Shown here piece after piece: positions 48,312 through 58,620 of a stretch of DNA of 64,000 nt (position 1 is the first letter of the stretch; every line of letters starts with the position of its first letter). The DNA is from Sodiomyces alkalinus F11 (lineage: Eukaryota; Ascomycota; Sordariomycetes; Glomerellales; Plectosphaerellaceae), in contig NW_021167085.1 of the NCBI RefSeq assembly GCF_003711515.1, forward strand, positions 1,657,691 to 1,721,690, given 5' to 3'. The position numbers and the translations under genes are program-made. Below the pieces are notes generated by a model, which had not been told where the DNA came from, ran no database searches, and saw only the letters and a list, made by a program, of their open reading frames with translations.

Positions 48312-49752
48312 GGGGGTTGGCGTGCGTCGGTCTTGTTTCTACTCTGCGTCTGCTGTCTACATGAGAACTGGTGGGCCTGTGGGCCTCTGCAGCCTAGACG
48401 GCTTGGGAAGAAGAGAGGGAAGAGGTGGCAGCTCATATAGCGGAATGAGTTGGGTGAAAGTCCAGGAATGAAAATGAAATGAAAATGAAAATATTTATGA
48501 GAGCAACTCATCAAGGGGGGGCCGCTGAGCTGTCATACAGCAACGATTAGAAGTTGAGACTATACAAGAGGCAAGTAAAAGTTAAGCTAGGCACATCGAA
48601 TTAGAACCAATAATAAGTAAGGTACCTTATTATTAAGGTACCTGAACTTACAGCAATAACACTCTGATAAGATCAGTCCAATGTCCTATCCGTATTGACG
48701 ACGGTTATGGCAAGTACCTTAATTACGAAGTACCGGTGCGACTGAACTGAACGGGAAGGAAGAAACCCGGAACGTGCCCAAATGTCCGCCGAAGAATCTG
48801 TCCCGGACTCGGGGTCACGGGGTGGGGAACTCCCTCGGTGGAGCGACCTCATAGAAGAGACTTGTTGGACTTTGTCGACCGTGAGCGGAGGGGAACTTGA
48901 CTTTTTAAACTTTCTTCTCCTTTTTTCTTCCCTCCTTCCCCCTTTCTCCTCAAACTTTACTCTACCCCTCTACCAAAACGTACCTACCTTGTATAGACCG
49001 TGTACTGTACTGTCCTCGCTACCTTACCTGACCACACACGGAGCCATTCGGAGCCATTCGGAGCTACCTTGTTCTTTCATTATCGCTTCCCTACCTAGGT
49101 ACCTAGGTAGGTACCTTACATTAGGTACTGCCGCTTATGATTATTGCCTCACTTGTTACCCGACACCTCTGCCCACTCATATTTCTTCCAACTCCAAACC
49201 AAGGGATCCAATTGTTGAAACTACCTACCACCCGTCTGGTAACTTCCCATTGAAGGTAATTTATTTGTCCTGCCCCCGCCCCCTCTTCTATACGCCCGTG
49301 TCGGTACCACCTCCTCGGAATCAACTAGGGCGTATCTCCCGGGCCACGTTACCGGCCGAGCCGAGGATATCGGCGGCGCCCGGTCACCCCCCTATTCCGA
49401 GTTCCGAGCTCCGCGAACATTGAGCAGTGACGCCCAAGTCAATAACACTTGTCCGCGGGGTTCGGAGGAAACCCGGTGCCGCTTTTTGTCTTTCTTTTAT
49501 GTCCGTAAAGTTATCCCCGCCTTTGCGCCTCATCGTATACACAAATTTACTTTCCTCTCATGTGCGCAACCCTGCTACAGCGTCTCACTATATGGAGGAT
49601 CTTCACCCCTATCTGGGCCTGGTCTTCGTCTTCCTCACGACTTCTTCTACATAAACCCCCCATATCTGCACTGCGGTAACATCAATCACTTATACTGACA
49701 TGATGGCTCAGGCACTCAACAATACCCGGAACAGGACTCTTCTCACACCACC
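48312..49752. other. Intergenic with palindromic GGTACC words
   Basis: 1.4 kb before PPCS. The latter half is pyrimidine-rich, typical of a strong fungal promoter/leader. One open frame of 213 codons (48782-49423) crosses this but is made of Ser/Leu/Pro/Phe-rich translation of CT tracts, so I do not call it. Confidence 0.55.
48618..48643. repeat. Tandem TAAGGTACCTTA palindromes
   Basis: TAAGGTACCTTA (48618-48629), itself a perfect palindrome, is followed four bases later by TTAAGGTACCT. The pair can form a cruciform. The same GGTACC core recurs in other spacers. Confidence 0.8.
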
Positions 49753-50949
49753 ATGTCTTCTTCCATAAATACCGACGTGGAGGACCACTACTTCTCCTCT
49801 AACCCACCCCCCAAAGCTCTGGCCCACCATGAGGCTCAAGCCCGCGACTTCATCAGCCAGCATGCCGCCGCCAAGCGCCGCGTCGTCCTTATCACCTCGG
49901 GTGGAACAACTGTTCCCCTTGAACGCAACACGGTTCGCTTCATCGACAACTTCAGCGCCGGCACCCGAGGAGCCACCTCGGCCGAGTACTTCCTCGAGTC
50001 GGGCTATGCCGTCATTTTCCTCCACCGTCAGTTCAGCTTGCAGCCCTACTCGCGCCACTACTCCCACGCGACCGGCTGCTTCCTCGACTTCCTGCAGGAA
50101 GACGCCTCCGGCACCGGTGTCGTGGCCGCCGACGACCACCGCGACGAACTGCTTGCCGTCCTGCGCAAGTACCGCGCCGCCCGCACGCGCAACACGCTCC
50201 TCGCCATCCCCTTCGTCACCATAACCGACTACCTCCACGAGCTCCGCGCCATCGCCCGCCTCATGCGGCCCCTCGGCCCCCGCGGCCTCCTCTACCTCGC
50301 CGCCGCCGTATCGGACTTTTTCGTGCCGCCGGACCGCATGCCGGAGCACAAGATCCAGAGCACCGACGCGACCGACTTTCTGCACGAGCAGGAGCCGGAG
50401 CCGGAGCCGGAGCCGGAGCAGCAGCAGCAGCAGGAGGAGGAGGAGGAGACGTTCGACAACTTCGACTCCTCCCCCGCCGTCCCCCGCTCCAAGCGCCTCG
50501 TCGTCGACCTCGACCCCGTGCCCAAGTTCCTCAAGAACCTCGTCGACGGCTGGGCCCCGAACCAGTTCATCGTCAGCTTCAAGCTCGAAACCGACCCGGG
50601 CATCCTCGTCCACAAGGCCCGCTACAGCCTCGAGCGGTACCAGCACCACCTCGTCGTCGGGAACCTGCTGACCACCCGCAAGTGGGAGGTGGTCTTCGTC
50701 AGCCCCCGCCGGCCCGACCGCTGGCTCCGCGTCCCCAGCCCGGCGTGGGAGGGCAAAGAGGGAGAAGTCAAGGTCGAGGGTGATGGCGGTTCAGCGGTAG
50801 CTGTGGCGCACAAGCCGTTGGATGCGAAGGACCTGCCGGACGGGGAACCCGAGGTGGAGATTGAGAGCTTGATTATCCCGGCTATAGAACAGTTGCACGA
50901 TGAGCATATCAAGTCGCTGCTGGCGCGCATGGACGGTGCGCGGCCATGA
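49753..50949 (+). CDS. cab2: Phosphopantothenate-cysteine ligase (PPCS)
   Basis: A single exon of 398 residues. PPCS joins cysteine to 4'-phosphopantothenate, the second step of coenzyme A synthesis from pantothenate. Visible signatures: VLITSGGTTVPLERNTVRFI, DNFSAGTRGATSAEYFLESG, YAVIFLHRQFSLQPY, GLLYLAAAVSDFFVPP and, later, FIVSFKLETDPGILV. A low-complexity insertion (Glu-Pro repeats, then five Gln and five Glu, about 50392-50447) interrupts the enzyme just after the AAAVSDF block, at a surface loop of the fold. The start is preceded by CACCACC, a good fungal context. Its convergent neighbour is an acetyl-CoA transporter, so two CoA-related genes sit side by side, possibly by chance. Confidence 0.95.
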   Translation: MSSSINTDVEDHYFSSNPPPKALAHHEAQARDFISQHAAAKRRVVLITSGGTTVPLERNTVRFIDNFSAGTRGATSAEYFLESGYAVIFLHRQFSLQPYSRHYSHATGCFLDFLQEDASGTGVVAADDHRDELLAVLRKYRAARTRNTLLAIPFVTITDYLHELRAIARLMRPLGPRGLLYLAAAVSDFFVPPDRMPEHKIQSTDATDFLHEQEPEPEPEPEQQQQQEEEEETFDNFDSSPAVPRSKRLVVDLDPVPKFLKNLVDGWAPNQFIVSFKLETDPGILVHKARYSLERYQHHLVVGNLLTTRKWEVVFVSPRRPDRWLRVPSPAWEGKEGEVKVEGDGGSAVAVAHKPLDAKDLPDGEPEVEIESLIIPAIEQLHDEHIKSLLARMDGARP

Positions 50950-51278
50950 ACGGTGGAGGTGGAGGATGCTGCCGGGTGTGTACATCATCTCTTCTATAAA
51001 AAAAAAGAACAAAAAAGAAACCAGCATGTCATATATTCAATGTGGCCAGTCGACTCTTTTAACACATGATCATTTCGCCAAACAAAAGTTCGTAGCCTTC
51101 TTCAACAACCCGCTCGCCCTTCAATGCTGTATTTAGCCAGAGCCCAACCCCCAACCAACATCCCCCCTTCTCTTTTGTTCTTCTTCGGCGGGATAGACTT
51201 GTATATAATACAGAGGACAACCCACCCCGCGCCCCCCGTTCTCCCCCCCCCACACGCCATGTACACGTTTATACTTAT
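50950..51278. other. Short convergent spacer
   Basis: 329 bp between the stops of PPCS (+) and the acetyl-CoA transporter (-). It contains an A-rich run and a C-rich run on either side. No gene. Confidence 0.7.
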
Positions 51279-53000
51279 TTATTGTTTTGTCGGAGTTAGC
51301 CTCCACGCCCTCATCGGCAACGACTGCAGGTGCAGCACCCTGGGCCGAATAAAGGAGACAAAAGTCACCAGGCCGAGGATCACGCAGAGGATGTTGACGA
51401 TGTAGTAGCCATCGTGGACCGTCTCGCAGGTGCCGCCGCCCTGGAGACACCGCGCCTTGTCGGCCTGCAGGGAGCACGAGAAGGGCGCGAGGACGTCGGC
51501 CGTGGCGCTGGGGCGGCAGGTGGCGACGGTGAAATAGTCGACGAGGCGGAGGACGAAGAAGCGGGGGAAGGTGCCGCCCAGGTTGCACACGGTGGCCAGG
51601 AGGGTCATGTAGGTGCCGCCGATGGCCGGGTCGGAGACGCGGGCGTGGAAGGCGGAGACGGCGACGAACATGACGGTGTTGGTGAAGGTGGAGAAGACGT
51701 GCTCGGCGATGACGACGAGCATGTACCAGGTGGTGACGCCGCCGGCGGGGAAGAGGGCGACGGTGCACTGGGCGGCGACGGCGGCGGCGAGGCGGGCGAC
51801 GAAGGCCCAGCACCAGAGGCGCATCGGGGTGTACTCCTGGGACCACTTGCCGGCGTAGTAGCCCAGGATGATCTCGAAGGGGAAGTCGATGAGGACGGTG
51901 AGGGCCATGTTCTCCTGGCCGAAGCCCCTGTCGATGAGCTTGAGGTTGGTGACGGCGTCGTTGGCCTGGAAGCCGATCTTGGCGACGAGGTGGACGGCGA
52001 TGATGGTCTGGATGTTCTTCAGCTTGAGGACGCCCCACATGATCTTGTAGACGTCCCAGATGCCGTCCTCGTTGCGCGTCCTCTCCTCGCGCTTGAAGAG
52101 GGCCAGGCCGACGGTGATGACGAGGTAGGCCCAGCCCCAGAAGGTGAGGTAGGGGCCGAGCGACAGGAGACCGCGGTCGAGCGGGACGGCGCGGAAGTAG
52201 CGGTTGGCAAAGTGCTTCGAGTTGAAGGCCAGGAAGACGGTGTAGGACAGGAAGTGGCCGGCGGTCAGGCCGACGGTCTGGGCGGTCGAGGCGTACGAGA
52301 CGTTCCCCGGGGTCAGGAGGGTAAGGGCCCAGCCGTCGACGGCGATGTCCTGGGTGGCGCACATGAGGACCAGGAAGAACCACCAGCCGGTGAAGCCCCA
52401 GATGGTGGGACCGCCGTCCTTGCCGGCGGTGGCCATCATTGGTTCGACGACGGAGCCCAGCCAGAGCATGCCGATGCCGGAGAGCATCTGGATGGGCAGG
52501 ATCCAGCTCTTCCTGCGGCCGAACTTGGGGCTCCAGACGGCGTCGACGATGGGGCTCCAGAAGAGCTTGAGAGAATAGGGGTAGGAGGCCAGGCTGAAGA
52601 TGCCGATCTCGCTGTACGACATGTGATCCTTCATGAGGAAGGGCACAGAGCCGCCGGCCAGGCCCATGGGGATGCCCTGAAGGAAGTAGAGGAGGACGAG
52701 GAGCATGAAGTTCCTCTGGTCCTGGAGGGGCAGCTCGAAGAAGCCATGGTTATTTATGGCGGGGGTCTTGGCGATGTGGTCGTCTAGGGAGAAATTCTCG
52801 CGCAGCATGAGGTTTTCGGTAACCGATTCGGAGGTGGGAGTGGCGGCCTTGCGGCGGTACTCGACGCTGTTTTGGTTCATGGCGGCGCCGGTGGTGGCAC
52901 CGTTTGGCCTGTCCGTATCTGTGTCTGTAGCTGGGAAGACTTCGGACAGCGGCCGTTTATTTTTCGGAGATTTAGATTTATTTCGGCGTGTTCTGCTCAT
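51279..53000 (-). CDS. Acetyl-CoA transporter (SLC33A1/AT-1 family)
   Basis: A single exon of 573 residues. The start at 53000 was chosen because residues further upstream in the frame are translations of GT-repeat DNA. A hydrophilic N-terminus precedes a run of about 11-12 membrane segments. Family blocks are clear: FMLLVLLYFLQGIPMGLAGG, PFLMKDHMSYSEIGIFSLAS, PYSLKLFWSPIVDAVW, GRRKSWILPIQ, CATQDIAVDGWALTLL, and GGTYMTLLATVCNLGGTFPR near the C-terminus, followed by a Cys-containing lumenal loop. The animal homologue imports acetyl-CoA into the ER for lysine acetylation of secretory proteins; fungal members probably act in ER or Golgi. A 485-codon frame on the other strand is a GC-bias shadow. 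Confidence 0.95.
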   Translation of the reverse strand: MSRTRRNKSKSPKNKRPLSEVFPATDTDTDRPNGATTGAAMNQNSVEYRRKAATPTSESVTENLMLRENFSLDDHIAKTPAINNHGFFELPLQDQRNFMLLVLLYFLQGIPMGLAGGSVPFLMKDHMSYSEIGIFSLASYPYSLKLFWSPIVDAVWSPKFGRRKSWILPIQMLSGIGMLWLGSVVEPMMATAGKDGGPTIWGFTGWWFFLVLMCATQDIAVDGWALTLLTPGNVSYASTAQTVGLTAGHFLSYTVFLAFNSKHFANRYFRAVPLDRGLLSLGPYLTFWGWAYLVITVGLALFKREERTRNEDGIWDVYKIMWGVLKLKNIQTIIAVHLVAKIGFQANDAVTNLKLIDRGFGQENMALTVLIDFPFEIILGYYAGKWSQEYTPMRLWCWAFVARLAAAVAAQCTVALFPAGGVTTWYMLVVIAEHVFSTFTNTVMFVAVSAFHARVSDPAIGGTYMTLLATVCNLGGTFPRFFVLRLVDYFTVATCRPSATADVLAPFSCSLQADKARCLQGGGTCETVHDGYYIVNILCVILGLVTFVSFIRPRVLHLQSLPMRAWRLTPTKQ

Positions 53001-54177
53001 CGGAAAAGAGATGGCGGGAGGAAAGCGGACTCGGGAAGGCGAGAGGGGCCGGTGATGGTCTCGTTCAAGGAGAGTGGTGTGTGGTGTGGTAGCACGAGCC
53101 TGCAAGGGGCAAGTGGAACGAACGTAGAGAGAGAGAGTGTGTGTGTGTGTGTGAGTGTGTACTGATGACGGAGGGTGTCGCAGAACGGGTCGCAAGGTCA
53201 GCAGCGAGTGCGCAATGGGGTGTAACGAGAGACCGAAAGATCAACGGCAAGAGTCTTATTGAGGTACGAGGGGTGTTCTTCGAAGGTGAACAGTCCGAGG
53301 CAGATCTGTGTAGGCGTATTCAGTTGGAGCTTGGTGGACGAGTCGATGTCTGGGTGCTCGAACGAGGCGTAGGATCGGATCGGCACAGCAAAGAAGATAA
53401 TGGCTTGATGCTTGATAACGCTCGCTTGCCGTGTACTCCGTAGTGGTGGGGACAGGCGTTGAGCCACAAGGCGGCAACCGTGGCCTTTGGGAGTCAAGCG
53501 GGTGGCAATCTTTCAAGCTCGCCCCGGCTCTTTTTTTCTTTTTTCTTTCTTTTTTTTCTTTTTTCTTTTTTTCTTCTATTTTGCGAGGAAAAGGAGTGAT
53601 AGAAATCCCGGACAAGAGCAAGTAAAAGCTAAAGAAGGGTTGTGAAGAGAAGAATTAGAGAGGGTAACGAGGATCCATGGCGGCCTATACCTGGATAAAA
53701 CATGTACACTGTTAAAGACCCTGAAAGCCGAGATATGGTAGATGGAAAAGTGAAAGCTGGCCAAAGGCCCAGGAAAAGTCGAGTCGCTGCCTGTAATCCC
53801 GTCGTCGGAATAGGTTAGAGACAACAAGGTACGTACCCGGTACGTTGCTACCTTGTTGTGTGGCTCCACAAGTGCCACATATGCGGGGAATTGTTATGTG
53901 GACCCCTGGCCTGACAACCCTGGCAATCCGATCGCTTGGACCTCCGTGCTTATCGATAAACAGATAAGATATGACCATTTGGCGATCAAAAGCGATGAAC
54001 TGGTCGCGTCACGCCGCGTCGTGTCGTCCCCTCCGTCTCTCCCCATATCCCCCCTCTTCTCTCCGCCCTTCTACTTCTTCCACGTCGTCCCAAAATCCCA
54101 GAGACCCCTCAACCAACTGATATTCTGGCAACAAATTTACCTTCCATGAATCCGCGTCATTTTATTCATCGCTCATC
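53001..54177. other. Divergent spacer, hairpin and GT repeat
   Basis: 1.2 kb between the start codons of the acetyl-CoA transporter (-) and CENP-O (+). It includes a GA/GT repeat near 53127-53158, T-rich runs near 53528-53580 and the strong inverted repeat at 53821-53859. No gene supported. Confidence 0.6.
53821..53859. repeat. Nested inverted repeat (hairpin)
   Basis: ACAACAAGGT pairs with ACCTTGTTGT, and inside them ACGTAC pairs with GTACGT around a CCG loop. A TGCT bulge on the right arm separates the two stems. Sixteen base pairs in total, all perfect. Confidence 0.85.
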
Positions 54178-55340
54178 ATGACCTCTGAAGCTGAACCCAA
54201 CGAGATTGGTCAGGAGCTAGACTATGAGATTGAGGACCTTCAAAGCCAAAGTACGCCGCTTTGTATTCTGTTCTGTTCTGTTTGCTTGTTTGCTTGTTTG
54301 TTATACTTGTTATACTTGTTATACTTGTTATACTTGTTATATTGTCCAACTGCAAAAGTGAGCCGCGCTTACCGATATGATCTCCTCTAGTTGCTACTTT
54401 GAAAAGACATCTCAAGATCCATGCCACTACCATTCTGTCCGCCGACTCGACCCGCCAACTCCTCCTCCGCCACCGCGAAACCCTAGAAGAAGACTCCCTT
54501 TTCGTCTCAAGCGAGACAAGTTCCGCTGTGCACGATAAAGTCCTCTCTCGAATCGATGCCCAGCATGCCCACGACCAGCAGTGTCTGTATCGGACCGGGG
54601 CCGCCGTCACCACCTTCAAGGTCCGCGACCCGGACCCCAACGCCGTCGACAACGGGAGTGTCCTCGGCCTCCGCTTCGAGGTCATGTCCAAGACCCGCTT
54701 CCTCCGTCCTTACTACGTCATGCTGAACCGCCCGTATCCCGAGTCGCGCCATCTCCGCGTCCACAGGCACACCGTCCCTCCCTGCATCCCCTTGCCCGGG
54801 CTCGCGGCCAGGTACCTGCCTGCGCCTTCACCCCCGGATGCGACCCATCAGGCGAAACAGGACCTTTTGCGCTTTGTGCGCCATGTAAGGAGGGAAATTG
54901 TACGCTATCACAACCGCGCTGCCGTGATCGGTGACCTTGCCGAGGCCGCTGCGGCGGCGGCGGCACGAGGCGCGGCCGGTGGAGATGAGGAGAGGGGACG
55001 AGAACGGAGGGAGGGAGACGAAGAAGAAGGAGACGAAGAAGGAGAAGGAGAAGGAGAAGAAGCTGGCGCTGGCACTCTCGTCGATGTACGGGCTGCCGAT
55101 CCCCAGGCGAAACAGGTCTCCCTCGCCTGGGCAGATGGCCGGACCGGCCGCCTGGTCATGGACGACGATGGTGGGGTCGATAAGGTGGTGGTCTTCCGTT
55201 ACGACGAGCAAGATGGTGAGACGAGGAGGGAGCTGGTAACTGGCGAGGACCGCCGGCTCGAAGATGTGGTCCGGCGGGTTGGTTGGAGCACGAAGACGAG
55301 GACGAGGACGACATCCCGTCAGTCTCGAGCTGCGTCGTGA
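54178..55340 (+). CDS. mcm21: CENP-O/Mcm21-like kinetochore protein
   Basis: Exons 54178-54250 and 54391-55340 give 340 residues; the intron is GTACGC...CTCTAG, phase 1. The N-terminus is a short coiled region (ELDYEIEDLQSQ, then TLKRHLKIHA). The central block LGLRFEVMSKTRFLRPYYVM, LNRPYPESRHLRVHRHTVPP, CIPLPGLAARYLP matches the CENP-O double-RWD family. The C-terminal half carries a long Ala, Glu and Gly insertion (about residues 210-250) before a final strand region. CENP-O/Mcm21 pairs with CENP-P/Ctf19 in the inner-kinetochore COMA complex. The family call rests on the central block; the insertion-rich C-terminus is less certain. Confidence 0.83.
54261..54345. repeat. Short tandem repeats filling the CENP-O intron
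   Basis: TTCTG units, then TTTGCTTG units, then about four and a half copies of TTATACTTG (54301-54342) occupy most of the 140-nt intron. Confidence 0.9.
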
Positions 55341-55843
55341 ATCTTCTGCTGGTTGTGTCATATGCCAGACACCGACAGACAGCATGGAAGCCCAGGACAC
55401 TACAATACAGCCCTAACAGGAAGACAAGATTTCATTCGCCCATACCTCGAAACGAAGACGAGGCGCATCACCGGCTTCGTCACGATGAGTATTGCACCAC
55501 CATCCATGCAGTCAACCGGACACGAGAAAAAAAAAGAAAAAAAGAAAAAAAAAGGCACGAGCCAACGGTCATACAAGAGGGTTATTTGAGCCCCTCATTA
55601 TTCTATCCTATTCCGGACTACATTATACATCTGGACCAATCGATCGTGACAGGCTTGAAGCGTCACTTGGAACTTGAAACCACCAGTCTCATATGTTGAG
55701 ACGGTTCTCCGTTGCCCAGGCAAATGCACACCTGATGCATATAACCAACCCCCATGAAAAGAAGAGAAACCCAAACCCCAAGAAGGGGTCCATTATACCC
55801 CGAGGACAGGTTAGCCGAAGTAGGCATGGTTTGTCAGCCCAAT
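55341..55843. other. Convergent spacer, no gene seen
   Basis: Spacer between CENP-O (+) and the wall protein (-); it contains an A/G-rich run near 55525-55555. Confidence 0.6.
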
Positions 55844-56812
55844 CTAGATGAGCATAGCGGCAACGGCAGCGGCGACAACGGCACCGCCCGCACGCTGGGC
55901 GTTCTGGCCGGCACCGGCAGTGGGGACGGGAATGAAGCTGGTCGTCTCCTCGGAGGGGGGAGCCGGGATAGTGACGGTGCCGATGGAGGTGGGTACGGGA
56001 GGAGGGACGGGAAGAGGGGCCTCGGTGGGCTCGTAGACGGGCTCCGACTCGACGGGAGGCTCCGGCTCGGGCTCCTCGGGAGGGGGCTGGACGGGCTCGG
56101 TCTCTTCAGGAGGAGGGGGAGCCTCGGAGACGGGGGGCTCCGGCTCGGGCTCCTCGGGAGGGGGATGGACGGGCTCGGTCTCTTCGGGAGGAGGGGGAAC
56201 CTCGGAGACGGGGGGCTCCGGCTCAGGCTCGTAGGTGGGCTCGGGCGCAGGCTCGGGCTCCTCGGACGGGTAGACGGGAACTTCCGAGGGGTAGACGGGA
56301 GGCTCGGGCTCAGGCTCGGGCTCCCCAGTCGGCTCGGGCTCAGGCTCGGGCTCCCCAGTCGGCTCGGGCTCGGGCTGGGGCTCCGGAGTGATGGGCACGG
56401 GGCAGATGGTGACAGTCTCGGGGATGGTCACGGTGGTGTAGTGGGTCTTGCCGCCGCCGTGGCAGGGCTCCTCCGGATCACAGTCGACGACGGTCTCGGT
56501 GGCCGTCTCGGTGATGGTGCTGGTGGTCCACTGGTGGTCCTCGGCGTGGTGCTCGGTGCCCGGGTGCACCCAGTGCCAGTCGTCGGCCTCCTGGTTGTCG
56601 CAGTCGTCAATGACGACGTCGTGGTGGGGAGGGTGGAAGACGTGAAGGTCACCGGCCTCGGGGGCGGCGGTGGGGGAGACGTCAGTGAGGGCGTCAATGC
56701 CGTTGGGGTACTCCCAATCTCCCAGGAGATCCCTCAGGCTGCGCTCGTCATTGACCCTCTCGGCTTGGGAGTAGGCGGCAAAGCCGGCGACGGCGATGGT
56801 GCTGAAACGCAT
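55844..56812 (-). CDS. Pro/Glu-rich GPI-type cell-wall protein
   Basis: A single exon of 322 residues. The N-terminus MRFSTIAVAGFAAYSQAERV looks like a short signal peptide. A central TVTIPETVTICP-like stretch is typical of fungal wall proteins. The core is repetitive: EPEPEPTGEPEPEP units, then two near-identical blocks of EPPVSEVPPPPEETEPVHPP type. The C-terminus has a small-residue omega region and a hydrophobic tail (AGGAVVAAAVAAMLI), the layout of a GPI-attachment signal. Four Cys lie in the N-terminal third. It is probably surface-exposed and anchored to membrane or glucan. I do not recognise an ortholog. The promoter is interrupted by an assembly gap 20 bp upstream of the start codon. 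Confidence 0.75.
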   Translation of the reverse strand: MRFSTIAVAGFAAYSQAERVNDERSLRDLLGDWEYPNGIDALTDVSPTAAPEAGDLHVFHPPHHDVVIDDCDNQEADDWHWVHPGTEHHAEDHQWTTSTITETATETVVDCDPEEPCHGGGKTHYTTVTIPETVTICPVPITPEPQPEPEPTGEPEPEPEPTGEPEPEPEPPVYPSEVPVYPSEEPEPAPEPTYEPEPEPPVSEVPPPPEETEPVHPPPEEPEPEPPVSEAPPPPEETEPVQPPPEEPEPEPPVESEPVYEPTEAPLPVPPPVPTSIGTVTIPAPPSEETTSFIPVPTAGAGQNAQRAGGAVVAAAVAAMLI

Positions 56813-56832
56813 GGTGATAGCGGGTGTGGTAT

Positions 56833-56917
56833 NNNNNNNNNNNNNNNNNNNNNNNNNNNNNNNNNNNNNNNNNNNNNNNNNNNNNNNNNNNNNNNNNNNN
56901 NNNNNNNNNNNNNNNNN
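56833..56917. other. Assembly gap in wall-protein promoter
   Basis: 85 N, beginning 20 bp upstream of the start codon of the wall protein. The true length is unknown. Confidence 0.95.
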
Positions 56918-58210
56918 ACGCGACGGAGTATTACGAAGGTGCTATCTCAGCGAGTGACAGTGAGCGAACGTGTGGATGGGTATCAGAGATACTGAGGAAA
57001 GGAAGAGGAAGGAGAGGGAGCGAAGGTCGGGGGACGGATGGATAGGGGGGGCCGGTCCCCCTTTTTGAGTCGTTTCTCCTTGCCGGTAAGGGAGTTGTGG
57101 GTTTCCCAGGAGCGGCATGATCGGCTTGCTTGGACATGATCGTCTCGAAGGATAAGCGTAGTGTACAGATACGGGGGGGGCGTTGGGCCTTGTGCGCGTC
57201 ATGTATCTCCACGTACTCGTAAGCTACACGTAGTGTATAGTAGTGTAGTGTACCTACGGGGACGAGGAGGAGGGGAGCCAGGGTTGGGTCGTGGTGCGTC
57301 GCCAGAACACGCGACTGGGTGGTTAACCAGGAACCGTTGCGTTGCCTTCGCCAGTACACGTAGTGTACGGAGTATAAAGTCCGATCGGCGCACACAACTT
57401 TGAACTTTGGGCCCCTGAAAAGCCGGAAAGTCTAGTCCACTGGCGGGAAACGGCTCTTGTTAACTCGACCGGTGCCGAGACACTCAGGGGGAGACCACCC
57501 CCATATGTCAAAAGATCGGCATCTGCCCGGCGTTGAAAAAACACGCCCCAAACGCCCCACAGAAACCTGCCCGAGAACCTTAAGCCGCCAGCAGCCAAGT
57601 TGTCAACGGGCTGCAGGCCAACGGAACAGGGACATGGTGCCTGAGTCCATGGTGGACTTGGTGGACAACCCCCCTGTTGGTGACGCAACGAACTGCCGCC
57701 GTCCAACTTCTTGAAACAATCTGCTGCCCAGTGTTTCTACTGTTTCTCCATCGAAACCGCACAAAAGAGAGACTATCCTAATATCGGGCTATCCGCCGTG
57801 TGTCGTTAAGATCAGCGCGAGTCTTTTACACGTATCTCTGCGACCCCTTTTTGGTTTCTCTCTCTTTTCTCACTCGCCCCCTTTGTTCGCGATTCCATGT
57901 GCCAACTTTTTTCGGTCGTCGGCATTCTCCTCGCACTACACTACACGTACACTACAACTGCACGCTAGTCATTGGCCTCGCCTTCTACCCCTGCAGATAA
58001 ACCAGGCGAATGCCACGAATGCCACCATACAGACCACTGCATGGGGCCTGGAAAACCGGGCTGGCCTTGAGGTCGACTTGCAACCACCGGTCTAGACCAT
58101 AATCGATGGCGTAACGTTGATGGTTTGCCAAGTCGAAGCTGCATTATCAAATCGTCAACCCGATAATCGAGAATTGGAAGCCTGTCGACTGAACGACTGA
58201 GACTGAACGA

Positions 58211-58240
58211 TCGATCCCATTCGATCCCATTCGATCCCAT
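58211..58240. repeat. 10-bp tandem repeat TCGATCCCAT x3
   Basis: Three exact copies followed by a partial fourth (TCGATCCTCT), preceded by duplicated GACTGAACGA. Confidence 0.9.
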
Positions 58241-58380
58241 TCGATCCTCTTAAGATATCCCTGCCACTTGATGATGGTAAGTCTCCCGTACGGTCGGAAT
58301 TGACCTGAGATGGAGAAACCAGGCCTTGCGGTATTATAGTTTCGAGTTTTGCCTCCGCCGCTTTTCATTGTAGACTCCGT

Positions 58381-58405
58381 GCTGTGCTGTGCTGTGCTGT
58401 GCTGT
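58381..58405. repeat. Pentanucleotide GCTGT x5
   Basis: Five exact GCTGT copies, then a GGCTG-rich stretch. Confidence 0.9.
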
Positions 58406-58620
58406 GCGCTGGCTGCTGGCTGGCTGTCTGCCCCCTGACCGAAGATGCGACTCTTTTTTTTTTTTTTCTTTTCGCTCCCTGGTGTGTTTGCGTCCGCGGG
58501 ATTTTGTGCCATTGGCCTTGACGCGGGCGCAAAAACACGCGGTCGCTACGAGTAGACGGAACGCTGGTGAAGTAAAGTACATCCTTGGCCCATGACTTTC
58601 TTCGACCATTCACTCTCGTC

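Larger units (their letters stand above)
56918..58620. other. Intergenic, no supported gene
   Basis: 1.7 kb between the wall-protein promoter and the YAE1 stop. It holds CACGTAGTGTAC-type words (57170-57365) and the tandem repeats at 58211-58240 and 58381-58405. No family-like frame. Confidence 0.5.

Noticed and set aside
48782..49423. 213-codon plus-strand frame before PPCS
   Set aside because: Mostly Ser, Leu, Pro, Phe and Tyr from a pyrimidine-rich leader; no domain and no splice signals linking it to a gene.
51330..52787. 485-codon frame antisense to the acetyl-CoA transporter
   Set aside because: Shadow frame of a highly biased gene; composition almost only Gly, Glu, Asp, Val, Ala.
55754..56995. 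413-codon frame antisense to the wall protein
   Set aside because: Gly/Leu/Arg repeat translation of the Pro/Glu repeat gene; it also runs through the N gap.
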